This document shows, one piece after another, positions 35,426 through 45,157 of a stretch of DNA of 64,000 nucleotides. The notes beneath the pieces are model-generated. The model was given only the letters and a program-made list of their open reading frames with translations, did not search any database and had not been told where the DNA came from. Position numbers and translations under genes: made by a program. Position 1 is the first letter of the stretch. Each line of letters begins with the position of its first letter. The stretch comes from Bin5 sp965221345 (lineage in GTDB: Bacteria > Chloroflexota > Anaerolineae > Caldilineales > Caldilineaceae): positions 1 through 64,000 of the forward strand of contig CBDCSD010000002.1 in the NCBI GenBank assembly GCA_965221345.1. The letters run 5' to 3'.

Positions 35426-35455
35426 TTGGCGTGCGTCGATTTGGTGGGGTATACT
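35426..35455 (+). promoter_or_regulatory. Promoter of the ABC importer operon
   Basis: TTGGCG at 35426-35431 and TATACT at 35450-35455 with 18-bp spacing, 102 bp before the solute-binding protein gene. Confidence 0.6.
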
Positions 35456-35557
35456 CTATAGAAATTTGGATGCTTTGTCTCCAGTCTGGTTCTCCGCTGT
35501 ATCTTTTTGCCTAGCATAGCGCGCGACAAAAGCCAACCTTTTGAAAGGGAGCGAACC

Positions 35558-37549
35558 ATGAAGAAGCACGTGATTACTCGACGCCATTTCATTCGCCTGT
35601 CCAGCATGACGGCCCTCGGTAGTGTGCTGGTCGCCTGTGGTGCGGCCGAACCGCCCGCAGAGGAAGCGGCGGAAGCACCGGCAGAGGCCGAAGCAGCTGC
35701 AGAACTGCCGCCCGCTTCTTCAGGTCAGTACAGCGAGAGCCCAACCAGCGCCGCGCTCGTTAGTTCCGGTGAACTGCCCCCTGTCGAGGAACGGTTGCCC
35801 GCGAATCCGCTCGTTTGGGCCGACTACGATGCAGTCGCGATGGAGAAAGAGCAGGGCAAATACGGCGGCACTGTCCGTATCGGCAATGCAGGCGGCATCA
35901 ACGGTCTCGCTACCTTCGGCTTGGCCCGCTACACCGCTGACGATACTCGTACTTTCGTAGCCGACATGGCCGACAGCTGGGAAGTATCGGACGACGCCAC
36001 CAGCTTCACATTCCACCTGCGCGAAGGCCACAAGTGGTCCGACGGCACGCCTTTCACCGCCCACGATATGCAGTGGTACTACGAGAACGTCATCCACTCG
36101 GATTATCTCGATGCGCCGATGGGCTGGGCAGGGATGGAGACCACGACCGACAGAATCGTGGCCGTCGACGACTTCACCGTTCGCTTTGAGTTTGCCAAGC
36201 CAAACTCTCTCTTCCTCGAACTGAGCCGCGGCGTTGCCGGCGGCGAAGCCGGTCTGTGGAGCCAATCAGCGCCGCACTTTGTGCAGAAGTACCATCCCGA
36301 CTACAACCGGATGGACAACTACGACGATCCCAAGGAGCAGTTCCAGAAGGAAGTGCAGGACCGACTGCCCTTCCGGATGACCATTCAGGACCCCGAGCGA
36401 CCAGTACTCTGGGGCTGGAAGCCGCTCGAGTACGCCGAGGGGCAAATCGCCCGCCTCGACCGCAACCACTACTTCCACTGTGTAGACCGTTGGGGTCAGC
36501 AGATGCCATATATTGAAGTGATGGAGAATCTCCTGCTTGGCTCACGCGACAAGGATGTCATTTTGCTTAAACTCGTCGCCGGTGAGACCCATTGGGAGCG
36601 GCGTCTCGGCTCGGTAACGGACGTGCCCTTCCTCAACGAGCAGGCAGGCGACACGCTCGATTTCATCTACACAGTCAAGCCCGAGGGCGCCCAGCAGGGT
36701 ATTTACTTCAGCGCACACGCCGATGATTCCAACATGGATGCCCTTCTCAAGCAGGCCGACTTCCGCCGTGCCCTTTCTATCGCCGTCGATCGCGCCACCA
36801 TCAATGAGACCGCCTACTTCGGCCTTGGCAAAATCGGCCATGGCTTCAGCCTGCCCGGCGTCTTTGACCCCGAAATCGATGGCAAGTGGGTCGAATTCAA
36901 TCTTGAAGCCGCTTCTCAGATGCTCGACGACCTGGGCCTGACGGAGAGAGACGACGAAGGATTCCGCACCTACGAGAACGGCGAAACCATGACCTTCATT
37001 CTCGGCTCCGCTCCCGGCTGGCATCCCGGCGCGCAGGAATCAGCAGAGATCGCCGCGGAGGGCTGGAACGAAATTGGACTGCGTACCGTCGTCACCGTCG
37101 CGACGCCCGGCGACATGATCGCCGAATGGAGAGAGGGCATTTCCCACGCCTACGTCCGCTCCAGCATCGGCGGCGACGTCATGTTCGACCTCAAGCACAG
37201 CACCGGCCTCCGCTGGGGTGCGCCGTCCTACCGCTGGTGGGTGACAAGAGAATTGGCTGCTGACGAGGTCCAGGGCGTTGAGCCGCCCGACGACCTGAAA
37301 TACTTCCTCGAACTGGGTGACAAGATTCTCAGCGTCATAAGCGAGGAAGAACGCGACGAGCTGATCGACGAACGCCGCCGCTGGATGGCCGATTCCTGCT
37401 GGTTCATTGGCATGGTCCAGACCGTCCCCCACGTCCTCATCGCCAACAAAAAGCTGCGCGGCATCTGGGGCAGAGAAGAGGAGATTCCCTGGAAGCTCGG
37501 CGCCGGAGACGAGGAATTTTGGCCCCGTTCCTGGTTCTGGACTGAATAA
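35558..37549 (+). CDS. ABC transporter solute-binding lipoprotein (family 5, peptide/oligosaccharide type)
   Basis: A 663-residue extracytoplasmic binding protein. The N terminus has twin Arg (8-9, 'TRRHFIRLSS') and a lipobox ending at Cys27 ('SVLVACG'), so it is probably a Tat-exported lipoprotein. A short Ala/Glu/Pro linker precedes the SBP_bac_5 fold with 'SWEVSDDATSFTFHLREGHKWSDGTPF'-type sequence, visible in parts. Start ATG 35558 follows AAAGGGAG. It heads the operon with two permeases and a fused ATPase. A hairpin terminator follows, so it can be expressed above the rest. Confidence 0.9.
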   Translation: MKKHVITRRHFIRLSSMTALGSVLVACGAAEPPAEEAAEAPAEAEAAAELPPASSGQYSESPTSAALVSSGELPPVEERLPANPLVWADYDAVAMEKEQGKYGGTVRIGNAGGINGLATFGLARYTADDTRTFVADMADSWEVSDDATSFTFHLREGHKWSDGTPFTAHDMQWYYENVIHSDYLDAPMGWAGMETTTDRIVAVDDFTVRFEFAKPNSLFLELSRGVAGGEAGLWSQSAPHFVQKYHPDYNRMDNYDDPKEQFQKEVQDRLPFRMTIQDPERPVLWGWKPLEYAEGQIARLDRNHYFHCVDRWGQQMPYIEVMENLLLGSRDKDVILLKLVAGETHWERRLGSVTDVPFLNEQAGDTLDFIYTVKPEGAQQGIYFSAHADDSNMDALLKQADFRRALSIAVDRATINETAYFGLGKIGHGFSLPGVFDPEIDGKWVEFNLEAASQMLDDLGLTERDDEGFRTYENGETMTFILGSAPGWHPGAQESAEIAAEGWNEIGLRTVVTVATPGDMIAEWREGISHAYVRSSIGGDVMFDLKHSTGLRWGAPSYRWWVTRELAADEVQGVEPPDDLKYFLELGDKILSVISEEERDELIDERRRWMADSCWFIGMVQTVPHVLIANKKLRGIWGREEEIPWKLGAGDEEFWPRSWFWTE

Positions 37550-37616
37550 CAGTAGCCGCTCGTTGGCGGGCATCTCGTTCGCCGCCTTTCGACAATTTTG
37601 CATTATGTAGAATGCG

Positions 37617-37680
37617 GAGCCTTTCACAGATCTTCACCTGTTGGACAAGACCGGCGATCTGTGAAAGGCTCTTTCTTGCT
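37617..37680 (+). terminator. Intercistronic terminator-like hairpin after the binding protein
   Basis: GAGCCTTTCACAGATC (37617-37632) pairs perfectly over 16 bp with GATCTGTGAAAGGCTC (37656-37671), followed by TTTCTTGCT. It probably limits readthrough and protects the binding-protein mRNA, giving more binding protein than permease. Confidence 0.8.
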
Positions 37681-37837
37681 CGCCCGCGTGGTTCCGCCGT
37701 CATGGCATAGCGGGATATTGGCTGGTGGGAGTCAGGCTCAGCACATTTCGCCGCAAGCTGCGTTTTGACGGCCCTTCATCGTCGGTTATCTTGAATCACG
37801 GTTCCGCCAGCCACAAGCCGTACATCTATATTTTTCC

Positions 37838-38833
37838 ATGAGAACCTACATTTTGCAGCGTTTCATCCAGATGATCATCGTCATGTTGGTGGTCATGCTG
37901 GTCAGCTTCATCATCGTCGAACTCCCCCCGGGCGACTTTCTCACAACTCTGCGCGAGCAGCTTGCCGAGCAAAACGTCGACCCCAAAGTCATCGACTCGA
38001 CCGTCGAAATGTATCGGGCGCGCTACGGCCTTGGCGAAAACTGGTTAATCCGTTTTGGTAAATGGGCCTGGTCCCTCATGAAGGGCGACATGGGCTACTC
38101 TATGCAGCACAATCGCCCCGCCAGCGAACTGATGGGCGAGCGCCTCAGCCTGACCATCTGGATCAGCATCGCAACCCTCGTCTTCATGTTCGTCATCGCC
38201 GTCCCCATCGGCATGCTCTCCGCCATCAAACAGTACTCCGGCTGGGACCATTCCTTCACCTTCCTGGCGCTATTGGGCGTTTCCGTTCCCAGTTTCATTA
38301 CCGCGCTCGTCTTTCTTCTGTTATCCGTCACTTTGCTCGGCGCGACCACTGTTGCCGGCCTCTTCTCCCCCGAATATGTCACCGCTAAATGGACATGGGC
38401 CAAGTTCGTCGATATGCTCAAACATGTTTGGATCATCCTATTCATTGTCGGGCTCGGCGACACAGCCGGCACCATCCGCGTCATGCGCGCCCGCATGCTC
38501 GACACGCTCGGCGAGCCGTATATCGACACCGCCCGCATGAAAGGGCTGTCCAGCGCCAAGATCTACTTTCGCCACGCCCTGCGCGTCGCCATCAATCCCA
38601 TCATCTCCAGCATCGGCATGCGCTTCCCGCAGATCATCAGTGGCTCAACGATCGTCGCCATCGTCCTGACGCTGCCCCTGATCGGCCCCCTGTTGCTCGA
38701 TGCCCTGCTCGGCGAGGACGTCTACCTTGCCTGCAGCATTCTCGTTGTCCTGACCCTGGCCCTTGTCATCGGCAACTTCCTCGCGGACCTCGGCCTGGCG
38801 TGGCTCGACCCGCGTATACGATTCGAAAGCTAG
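37838..38833 (+). CDS. ABC transporter permease (DppB/OppB-like)
   Basis: A 331-residue inner-membrane permease with about six TM helices: the N-terminal 'RTYILQRFIQMIIVMLVVML' and several later segments. The EAA-like loop that contacts the ATPase is seen as 'ARMKGLSSAKIYFRHALRVA' near residue 235. The start has no clear ribosome site. It is the first membrane subunit of the importer; DppC-like permease follows after 12 bp. Confidence 0.9.
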   Translation: MRTYILQRFIQMIIVMLVVMLVSFIIVELPPGDFLTTLREQLAEQNVDPKVIDSTVEMYRARYGLGENWLIRFGKWAWSLMKGDMGYSMQHNRPASELMGERLSLTIWISIATLVFMFVIAVPIGMLSAIKQYSGWDHSFTFLALLGVSVPSFITALVFLLLSVTLLGATTVAGLFSPEYVTAKWTWAKFVDMLKHVWIILFIVGLGDTAGTIRVMRARMLDTLGEPYIDTARMKGLSSAKIYFRHALRVAINPIISSIGMRFPQIISGSTIVAIVLTLPLIGPLLLDALLGEDVYLACSILVVLTLALVIGNFLADLGLAWLDPRIRFES

Positions 38834-38845
38834 AAGGAGCGTGGT

Positions 38846-39994
38846 GTGGAGCAAAACTCTGCGGAAAACGGCCCGGCCCCTCAGACCGAATCCGAGGCGG
38901 AAGAGCGCTTCGATGTAACCAAACAGGTCTCCTATGGCCGCCTCATCTACCTGCGCTTCCTAAGAAACCATGCTGCCGTCGTCGCCGCCTTCGCTCTCGT
39001 TTTCATCTACCTCATAACGCTGGCCTGTCCTTTCTTCGCCCCCTATGATCCCAGCACCCGCTTCCTCGAAAAGGTCGCGCATCCCCCGATTCTGCCCGCA
39101 TTCATCGACGCCGACGGCCAGTTCCACCTGCGGCCATTCGTCTACGCCACCGTGCAGTCACGCGACCCCAAGACGATGGAGCGCATGTACGCGAAGGATA
39201 CGACCCAGCGCTTTCCTCTGCGACTATTCGTGCGCGGAGAGGAGTTCACTTTCCTTTTCTGGCACAGCGACCTGCATCTTTTCGGCGCGCAGGATTCGCC
39301 GGTCTTCATTTTGGGCACCGACACCCAGGGCCGCGATCTCTTCTCCCGCATCCTCTTCGGCGGTCGCATCTCAGCCACCGTCGGCCTGATTGGCGTCACC
39401 ATCAGCCTCATTCTCGGCATCGTCATCGGCATGGCATCCGGCTACCTCGGCGGCGCCGTCGACTCCGTCATCCAGCGCGGCATCGAAGTGCTCCTTTCTT
39501 TCCCAAGCCTGCCCTTGTGGATGGCGCTTTCTCTCTCTCTGCCGCGGCACTGGAGTTCAGTTCGCATCTTCCTGCTCATCACCATCCTGCTTTCGATCGT
39601 CGGCTGGGGCGGCCTGGCCCGCGTCGTGCGCGGCATGACACTCGCCGTCAAATCTGAAGAATTCGTCCTCGCATCCCGCATGGGCGGCGGCGGAACCTGG
39701 TGGATTCTGCTCCGCCACATCCTGCCCACCAATCTGAGCTACGTAATCGTGGCGGCAACTCTCGCCGTCCCCGGCATTATTCTCGGCGAGACTGCTTTGA
39801 GCTTTCTCGGTCTCGGCATCCAGCCCCCCATGATCAGTTGGGGCGTGCTGCTCCAGGACGCGCAGAAAGTCTCCTTACTCTCGCAGATGCCCTGGCTGAT
39901 CGCCCCGGCATTCTTTATCATGGCGACCGTTCTCGCCTACAATTTCATCGGCGACGGCCTGCGCGACGCCCTTGACCCGTATTCCAATTTTTGA
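38846..39994 (+). CDS. ABC transporter permease (DppC/OppC-like)
   Basis: A 382-residue second permease with GTG start and AGAAGGAGC before it. TM helix 1 ('VVAAFALVFIYLITLACPFF') is followed by a large periplasmic insert of ~110 residues and then 'FILGTDTQGRDLFSRILFGGR', the DppC signature. The EAA loop includes 'FVLASRMGGGGTWWILLRHILP'-type sequence. The last bases overlap the start region of the ATPase gene. Confidence 0.9.
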   Translation: MEQNSAENGPAPQTESEAEERFDVTKQVSYGRLIYLRFLRNHAAVVAAFALVFIYLITLACPFFAPYDPSTRFLEKVAHPPILPAFIDADGQFHLRPFVYATVQSRDPKTMERMYAKDTTQRFPLRLFVRGEEFTFLFWHSDLHLFGAQDSPVFILGTDTQGRDLFSRILFGGRISATVGLIGVTISLILGIVIGMASGYLGGAVDSVIQRGIEVLLSFPSLPLWMALSLSLPRHWSSVRIFLLITILLSIVGWGGLARVVRGMTLAVKSEEFVLASRMGGGGTWWILLRHILPTNLSYVIVAATLAVPGIILGETALSFLGLGIQPPMISWGVLLQDAQKVSLLSQMPWLIAPAFFIMATVLAYNFIGDGLRDALDPYSNF

Positions 39995-40038
39995 TTCGCA
40001 CCAATTTTCGACTGCACTTACTCGCCGTTCCCAAACTG

Positions 40039-42270
40039 ATGAACAACGCTCCAGATTCCGACAAAGTCTTGGATATCCGTAACCTCGAGGTCAGCTTCCG
40101 CTCGATCGCCGGCACAACGCGGGCGGTCAACGGCGTCAGCCTCGACGTGCGCAGCGGAGAGATCGTCGGACTGGTTGGCGAAAGCGGCTGCGGCAAGAGC
40201 GTCACCATCCGCAGCATTGTCGGCCTCGTTCCCTCGCCGCCCGCTCGGTTCGAAAACGGCGAAATCTGGCTCCGCACTCGCCGCGGCATGACCGAGACGC
40301 TCTCCTTGTACAAGAACATGAAGGCGCTGCGTCAAATCCGGGGGCGCGATGTCTCAATGATCTTCCAGGAACCGATGCGCTCCGTTCACCCGATGATGAC
40401 CATCGGACAGCAGATCACCGAGGGAATCCTCGAACACGAGGTCGTTGACCCTGCCGAGGCCTACGACCGCACCGTCGAAATGCTTGACCTTGTCGGCCTG
40501 CCCAACCCCGCCGGCCAGATGAATCGCTACGCCTACGAGCTTTCCGGCGGCATGCGCCAACGCGCCCTGATCGCCCTCGCCCTCGTTTGTCACCCCCAAC
40601 TTCTGCTCGCCGACGAGCCAACCACGGCACTCGACGTAACCATCCAGGCCCAGATCCTAGAGTTGATCAAAGACCTGCGCGAGCGCATGAACATGTCCGT
40701 GCTCCTCATCACCCACAACATGGGCGTCGTCGCCAACCTCGCCGACCGAATCTCAGTCATGTACTTGGGCAAGATCATGGAAAGCGGCACTGTCGAGGAA
40801 GTCTTCAAAGAGCCGGCCCACCCTTACACGCAGGGCCTTCTCGCCTCGATGCCAAGTCTTTTCAGTCAGCCCAAGACGCACCTCCAATCCTTGCAGGGCG
40901 TCGTCCCCGAACTTACCTTGTTGCCTGAGGGCTGTGTTTTCGCCGACCGCTGCCCCCATGTAATGCCCAAGTGCGACGAAAGGCCGCCCGTGGTCGAACT
41001 CCGCGCCGACCATAGCGCCGCCTGTTGGCTCTATGCCGACGTCGGAGAGTCGCACGGCCCCGACGCTGCGACAGCCCTGCCGTCCCTCTCAGGCGAAGGT
41101 ACGCAGGCTGGTTCCGTGAGAAATGCCGACGTAATCCCGCTGTCCAAATCTGAGCCAGCGTCACACGCCGCCCAGACCCCACCCACTGACAACGATAGCG
41201 TCCAGCTCCAGATCGAGAACGTCGCGCTCCACTATCCAATTCTCAGGGGCGTTTTGCGGCGTCAGGTCGGCACGGTCCGCGCCGTAGACGGCGTCGATTT
41301 AACGATCCGCCGGGGCGAGACGCTTGGCCTTGTCGGCGAATCCGGATGCGGCAAGACATCTGTTGGCCGCCTCGTTACCCGCCTCGTCGAGCCGTCAGCC
41401 GGTCGTATCCACTATGGGGCAGACGGCCAACTTGAAGAGATCACTCACATTTCGCAAAAGGAGATGAAGCGCGTCCGCCGTTCCATGGGTATGGTCTTTC
41501 AAGATCCCCTCTCATCCCTGAACGCGCGCATGAACGTCCGCAACATCGTCGGCGAGCCGCTTATGCTTCATCAGATGGCCAAAGGGAGAGTTGTCGATGA
41601 CCGCGTCGGCGAACTGTTGGAGCTGGTCGGGTTGAGAGCGGAGCACCAGAGCCGCTTTCCCCATGCCTTCAGCGGCGGACAGCGTCAGCGGATCGCCATC
41701 GCCCGTGCCCTGGCTACCGAGCCAAGCTTTCTCGTCGCCGACGAACCGGTCTCCGCGCTCGATGTCTCCGTCCAGGCCCAGATTCTCAATCTGCTGCTGG
41801 ACCTCCAGCAGCGACTCAACCTCTCGATGCTCTTCATCGCCCACGACATCGCGGTTGTCCGCCATGTCAGCGACCGCATCGCTGTGATGTACCTCGGCAA
41901 AATCGTCGAATTGGGCAACGCCCGCGAAATCTGCGTCCGGCCCGTTCACCCTTACACGGAAGCGCTCCTGGCCTCGATCCCCCTGCCGATGCCCGGGCTG
42001 GAAACCCTGCGCGAAATGCCCAAAGGGGATCTTCCCGATCCCGCCAACCCGCCCACCGGCTGCCGCTTCCACACCCGTTGTCCCTACAGCCAGCCAATCT
42101 GCGCCCAGGAAGAGCCGGCCCTGCGACCATTTGCTGATGCCGCAGACCACTTCGGCGCTTGCCACTTCCAGGATGAACTGCACCTTCAGGGCGTTGAAGA
42201 GGGAGGCGAAACTGGCACGCCAGCGGTGGCGGTTTCAGGGGAGAATATGAGCAACGGGCAGACCACTTAA
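40039..42270 (+). CDS. Fused tandem ABC ATPase (OppD-OppF/DppD-DppF fusion)
   Basis: One polypeptide of about 743 residues with two complete ABC ATPases. Both have Walker A 'GESGCGKS/T', ABC signatures 'LSGGMRQRALIAL' and 'FSGGQRQRIAIARAL', Walker B 'LLADEPTTALD' and 'LVADEPVSALD', and the oligopeptide-type C-terminal Cys-rich region ('CVFADRCPHVMPKC', 'CRFHTRCPYSQPIC'). The halves are joined by a Ser/Pro-rich linker. Start is ATG 40039; a TTG at 39991 overlapping the dppC stop is possible. It powers the importer with the two permeases upstream. Confidence 0.9.
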   Translation: MNNAPDSDKVLDIRNLEVSFRSIAGTTRAVNGVSLDVRSGEIVGLVGESGCGKSVTIRSIVGLVPSPPARFENGEIWLRTRRGMTETLSLYKNMKALRQIRGRDVSMIFQEPMRSVHPMMTIGQQITEGILEHEVVDPAEAYDRTVEMLDLVGLPNPAGQMNRYAYELSGGMRQRALIALALVCHPQLLLADEPTTALDVTIQAQILELIKDLRERMNMSVLLITHNMGVVANLADRISVMYLGKIMESGTVEEVFKEPAHPYTQGLLASMPSLFSQPKTHLQSLQGVVPELTLLPEGCVFADRCPHVMPKCDERPPVVELRADHSAACWLYADVGESHGPDAATALPSLSGEGTQAGSVRNADVIPLSKSEPASHAAQTPPTDNDSVQLQIENVALHYPILRGVLRRQVGTVRAVDGVDLTIRRGETLGLVGESGCGKTSVGRLVTRLVEPSAGRIHYGADGQLEEITHISQKEMKRVRRSMGMVFQDPLSSLNARMNVRNIVGEPLMLHQMAKGRVVDDRVGELLELVGLRAEHQSRFPHAFSGGQRQRIAIARALATEPSFLVADEPVSALDVSVQAQILNLLLDLQQRLNLSMLFIAHDIAVVRHVSDRIAVMYLGKIVELGNAREICVRPVHPYTEALLASIPLPMPGLETLREMPKGDLPDPANPPTGCRFHTRCPYSQPICAQEEPALRPFADAADHFGACHFQDELHLQGVEEGGETGTPAVAVSGENMSNGQTT

Positions 42271-42381
42271 CGGCGATTCCCACTCCAATTCAAGGGGGCA
42301 GGTCTGCAATTAGATTGTCGATTCGCAGCACTTCATTCAGCAGTTCGTAAAGTCTCAATCTACGCCCGCCAAGGAGTTGCT

Positions 42382-43392
42382 ATGCCTGTCCAGATGGCTC
42401 AGTACGGCACAAAACACTCACACGCTGCAGGCAAAGTGATCGCCATGCAGGCCAACCGAGATGTTGAACTGGTCGGCGTCTTTGAGCCTGACACCGAACG
42501 CCGCGCACAACTCGCAAATTCCAATACCTGCTTTGCGACCGTCCATTGGTTCGAGTCGGCGCAGGAGATGCTCGCCGACCCAGCCATCCTCGCCGTAGCG
42601 TCCGAAGGGCTGAACATAGAGAGCCTCGACCAGACAGAGGAGATCGTTGCAGCCGGCAAGCACGTCTGGTACGACAAGGCTCCCGGAGACAACTGGGCAC
42701 AGTTGCAGCGCGTGGTTGCCGCGGCCCGCGAGAAGAACCTGCTCATTCAGATAGGCTATATGCTGCGCTACCACGACGGTTTTCACCGGATCGCCCAGTG
42801 GGCCAACGGTGGCCTCCTCGGCCACGTCTACGCAATCCGCGCCCAGATGTCCACCAACAACCCTGCAGCCCGCCGCCAGCAAATCAACGCCCATCGCGGC
42901 GGCATCTTTTACGAGCTTGCCGGCCACATGCTCGATCAGGTCATCTGGATCCTTGGCAAGCCCAACAAGATTGCCTGCTTTCTGCGCACAGATGATTACG
43001 GTACAGGCGAGCGCGTCGAAGGGTTCGCCGACAACACGTTGGGCGTTTTCGAGTTCGACCGGGCCATAGCGACGGTGGAAATAGCGGCCATGGAAACACA
43101 GCCAACGGCCCGCCGCTACGAGGTATACGGCACAGCAGGCAGCGCCATCATCGTCGAGCCGTTTGAACCGGGATCGCGCATCCGCCTCTGCCTGGCAGAA
43201 GCTACCGAAGAATACCCTGCCGGTATGCAGATGATCACCTTCCATAGCCGCTCACGCCAGGAACTCTACGACCAGGAACTGGCGGCCTTCCTCCGCACCA
43301 TCGCCGGCCGACAAGAGCCGGACCGATTGCCTGAACACGATCTTCTCGTACAGGAGACCCTGCTGCGCGCCGTCGGAACACTCGTCGACTGA
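42382..43392 (+). CDS. Gfo/Idh/MocA family oxidoreductase
   Basis: A 336-residue NAD(P)-dependent dehydrogenase. 'QYGTKHSHAAGKVIAMQ' and 'VELVGVFEPDTERRA' form the Rossmann region; the EKP position reads 'VWYDKAPGDN' (Lys kept). 'FYELAGHMLDQVIWILG' carries the catalytic-domain His and Asp. It lies 111 bp after the ABC ATPase, so it may act on the imported compound, a sugar or cyclitol. The Gfo/Idh gene at 439 is only distantly similar. Confidence 0.87.
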   Translation: MPVQMAQYGTKHSHAAGKVIAMQANRDVELVGVFEPDTERRAQLANSNTCFATVHWFESAQEMLADPAILAVASEGLNIESLDQTEEIVAAGKHVWYDKAPGDNWAQLQRVVAAAREKNLLIQIGYMLRYHDGFHRIAQWANGGLLGHVYAIRAQMSTNNPAARRQQINAHRGGIFYELAGHMLDQVIWILGKPNKIACFLRTDDYGTGERVEGFADNTLGVFEFDRAIATVEIAAMETQPTARRYEVYGTAGSAIIVEPFEPGSRIRLCLAEATEEYPAGMQMITFHSRSRQELYDQELAAFLRTIAGRQEPDRLPEHDLLVQETLLRAVGTLVD

Positions 43393-43424
43393 CAGCAATT
43401 TACTGATTTAATCGGGGTGGAACA

Positions 43425-44387
43425 ATGAAAAGTATTGGTATTGAGTTCCCGAAACTGGGCGAAGCCAGACAGTTCGATCTGCCGGACCCGCCCCAACCGG
43501 GCCCCACCGAGATTGTTACGAGAACCCTTTTTTCCGGCGTCACCAACGGCACCGAACGCCACACTTTAATGGCCGATTTCGGCAGCCGCTTCCCGGCCCG
43601 CGCAGGCTACCAGCATGTGAGCGTAATCGAGGCAGTGGGGCGTCGTGTCGACCAGTTCACGGCGGGCGAGACGGTGTTTCTGGGCAATCACGGCGGCCAT
43701 CGGGGTTGGCACCTTGTCGATCTCGCCGCCGCCAACGAGCGCGAGCGCATCTGCATCAAACTGCCGCCCGAAATCGAGCATGAGTTTTGCGCACTCTTTG
43801 GCATTGCGGGCGTCGGCTTCAGGCACTCGCGGCGCATCCGCGTCGCCGCGCCCATGCGTGTGTGGGTTGCCGGCCTGGGGTTGATCGGCCAGTCCGTGGC
43901 GCAGGCCTCCCGCGCGCTCGGCGCCCATGTCACCGTCACCGACGTCGACCCGCGCCGCCTGCAGATCGCCGCCCAACTCGGCGCTCACCGCGTGATCGAC
44001 ATCACCGACGATGCCGCCATCGAGTCGCTCACTCAGGGCGGGCCATATGACCGCATCGTCGACGCCTGCGGCGCGCCCGACCTCTTCGACTTCATCTACG
44101 AGCACAAGCTCCTCGCGCTCTACGGCGCGATCGGCGCGCTCGCCGGTCGCCAACCGACCGTTTTTCAACAGACAATGCTTCACGCCCTGCGCGCGTCAAT
44201 CGAGTCATCGTCCCACTTTACTTTGGAAGATCTGGGAATTCTGCGCCACTTCTGCCAACTGGACACAGTTCGCCTTGAGCCGTTAGTGACACACCGCGTT
44301 TCGGTAGACGAAGCCCCCGCCATCTACGCAACCATGCGCGACGATCCTGCTGCACTCCTCGGCGTCATTTTCGACTGGCGCACTTGA
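43425..44387 (+). CDS. Zinc-type/MDR medium-chain dehydrogenase
   Basis: A 320-residue MDR protein. 'TEIVTRTLFSGVTNGTERH' replaces the zinc Cys of classical alcohol dehydrogenases with Ser/Gly, so it belongs to the group without that catalytic-zinc ligand. 'VWVAGLGLIGQSVAQASRALGAHVTVTDVD' is the NAD-binding fold, seen in pieces. It follows the Gfo/Idh gene by 32 bp with a GGGGTGG before ATG, and is likely the last gene of the importer/catabolic operon. Confidence 0.85.
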   Translation: MKSIGIEFPKLGEARQFDLPDPPQPGPTEIVTRTLFSGVTNGTERHTLMADFGSRFPARAGYQHVSVIEAVGRRVDQFTAGETVFLGNHGGHRGWHLVDLAAANERERICIKLPPEIEHEFCALFGIAGVGFRHSRRIRVAAPMRVWVAGLGLIGQSVAQASRALGAHVTVTDVDPRRLQIAAQLGAHRVIDITDDAAIESLTQGGPYDRIVDACGAPDLFDFIYEHKLLALYGAIGALAGRQPTVFQQTMLHALRASIESSSHFTLEDLGILRHFCQLDTVRLEPLVTHRVSVDEAPAIYATMRDDPAALLGVIFDWRT

Positions 44388-44465
44388 GTGGAGTCGGCCC
44401 AGCCGTTGCGCCCCTGTTCACCGCTACAAACGCTCAGGCTGCCACCTGCTCGACAACATTCTCGT

Positions 44466-44574
44466 GGAACCGCCAGTGAACCGCGCATTTCAGAACAGCA
44501 GCGCGTGGCTGAACCTGTTAGAGGAAATTGACGCACGGCGGCCCTCCGGCTGGTCAACGATTGAGCTGGAGTAG
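44466..44574 (+). pseudogene. Duplicated tail of the MTHFR C-terminal-domain gene
   Basis: The frame reads PPVNRAFQNSSAWLNLL, then PSGWSTIELE and TAG, nearly the same as the last 36 residues of the gene at 33564-34076. The Cys-rich body is absent. The upstream breakpoint is near 44460, in the end of the MDR gene's downstream sequence. Confidence 0.75.
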
Positions 44575-44672
44575 ATCGGTTCGGCGTTGGCCTGCTGCGT
44601 GCGCCTCTTGCGAGCAGAGGCGCGCCTCATATTCCTCAGACTCAGATAGCGCCCACCTCTTCTTCCCTGCTC

Positions 44673-45012
44673 ATGGCACATCCAGTCCAGCCTCCGTCGG
44701 CCAGTGACAGGGAATCGCACAGTTGCAAATCCCGTCTGCTGCAGGTGTTGGAGGGCGGTCACTTTGCGCTGACGGCAGAATTGAACGCGCCGGATTCGGC
44801 GGACCCGAAGGATGTATACGCAAACGTGCTGGCGCTGGGGGACGTATGCGACGGAATCAGTGCCACGGACGGCTCGGGCGCGAACTGCCACATGAGCAGC
44901 GTGGGCTGCTGCGCGCTGATGGCGCGGGGGGCTATGAGCCGATCCTGCAGGTTAGTTGCCGGGACCGCAACCGCATTGCGATTCGGGGTGATCTGCTGGG
45001 GGCGGCGGCGGA
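44673..45012 (+). pseudogene. Truncated, frameshifted duplicate of the MetF-like gene
   Basis: Starting ATG 44673, the first ~85 codons match the MetF-like gene at 34170 (for example 'LLQVLEGGHFALTAELNAPD'). At about 44928 GCGCGGGCAGGCTATG has become GCGCGGGGGGCTATG, a 2-base loss that shifts the frame; DNA similarity continues to about 45012 and stops. The two pseudogenes keep the order and spacing of the intact pair, so one segmental duplication decayed. No other feature is seen up to 45157. Confidence 0.85.
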
Positions 45013-45157
45013 GGGGGGCAGCGAACGGCGGCCAGCAGGCAGAATCGGGGACGGCAGTGCAGGAGTAGGCTTGCGGCGCGCTTTCCTACGCAGGGGGCAT
45101 CCCGATACGGCCCATTCCTTCAACAAACAGTCGAGATACCTGTTTGAACAGTGGGAT

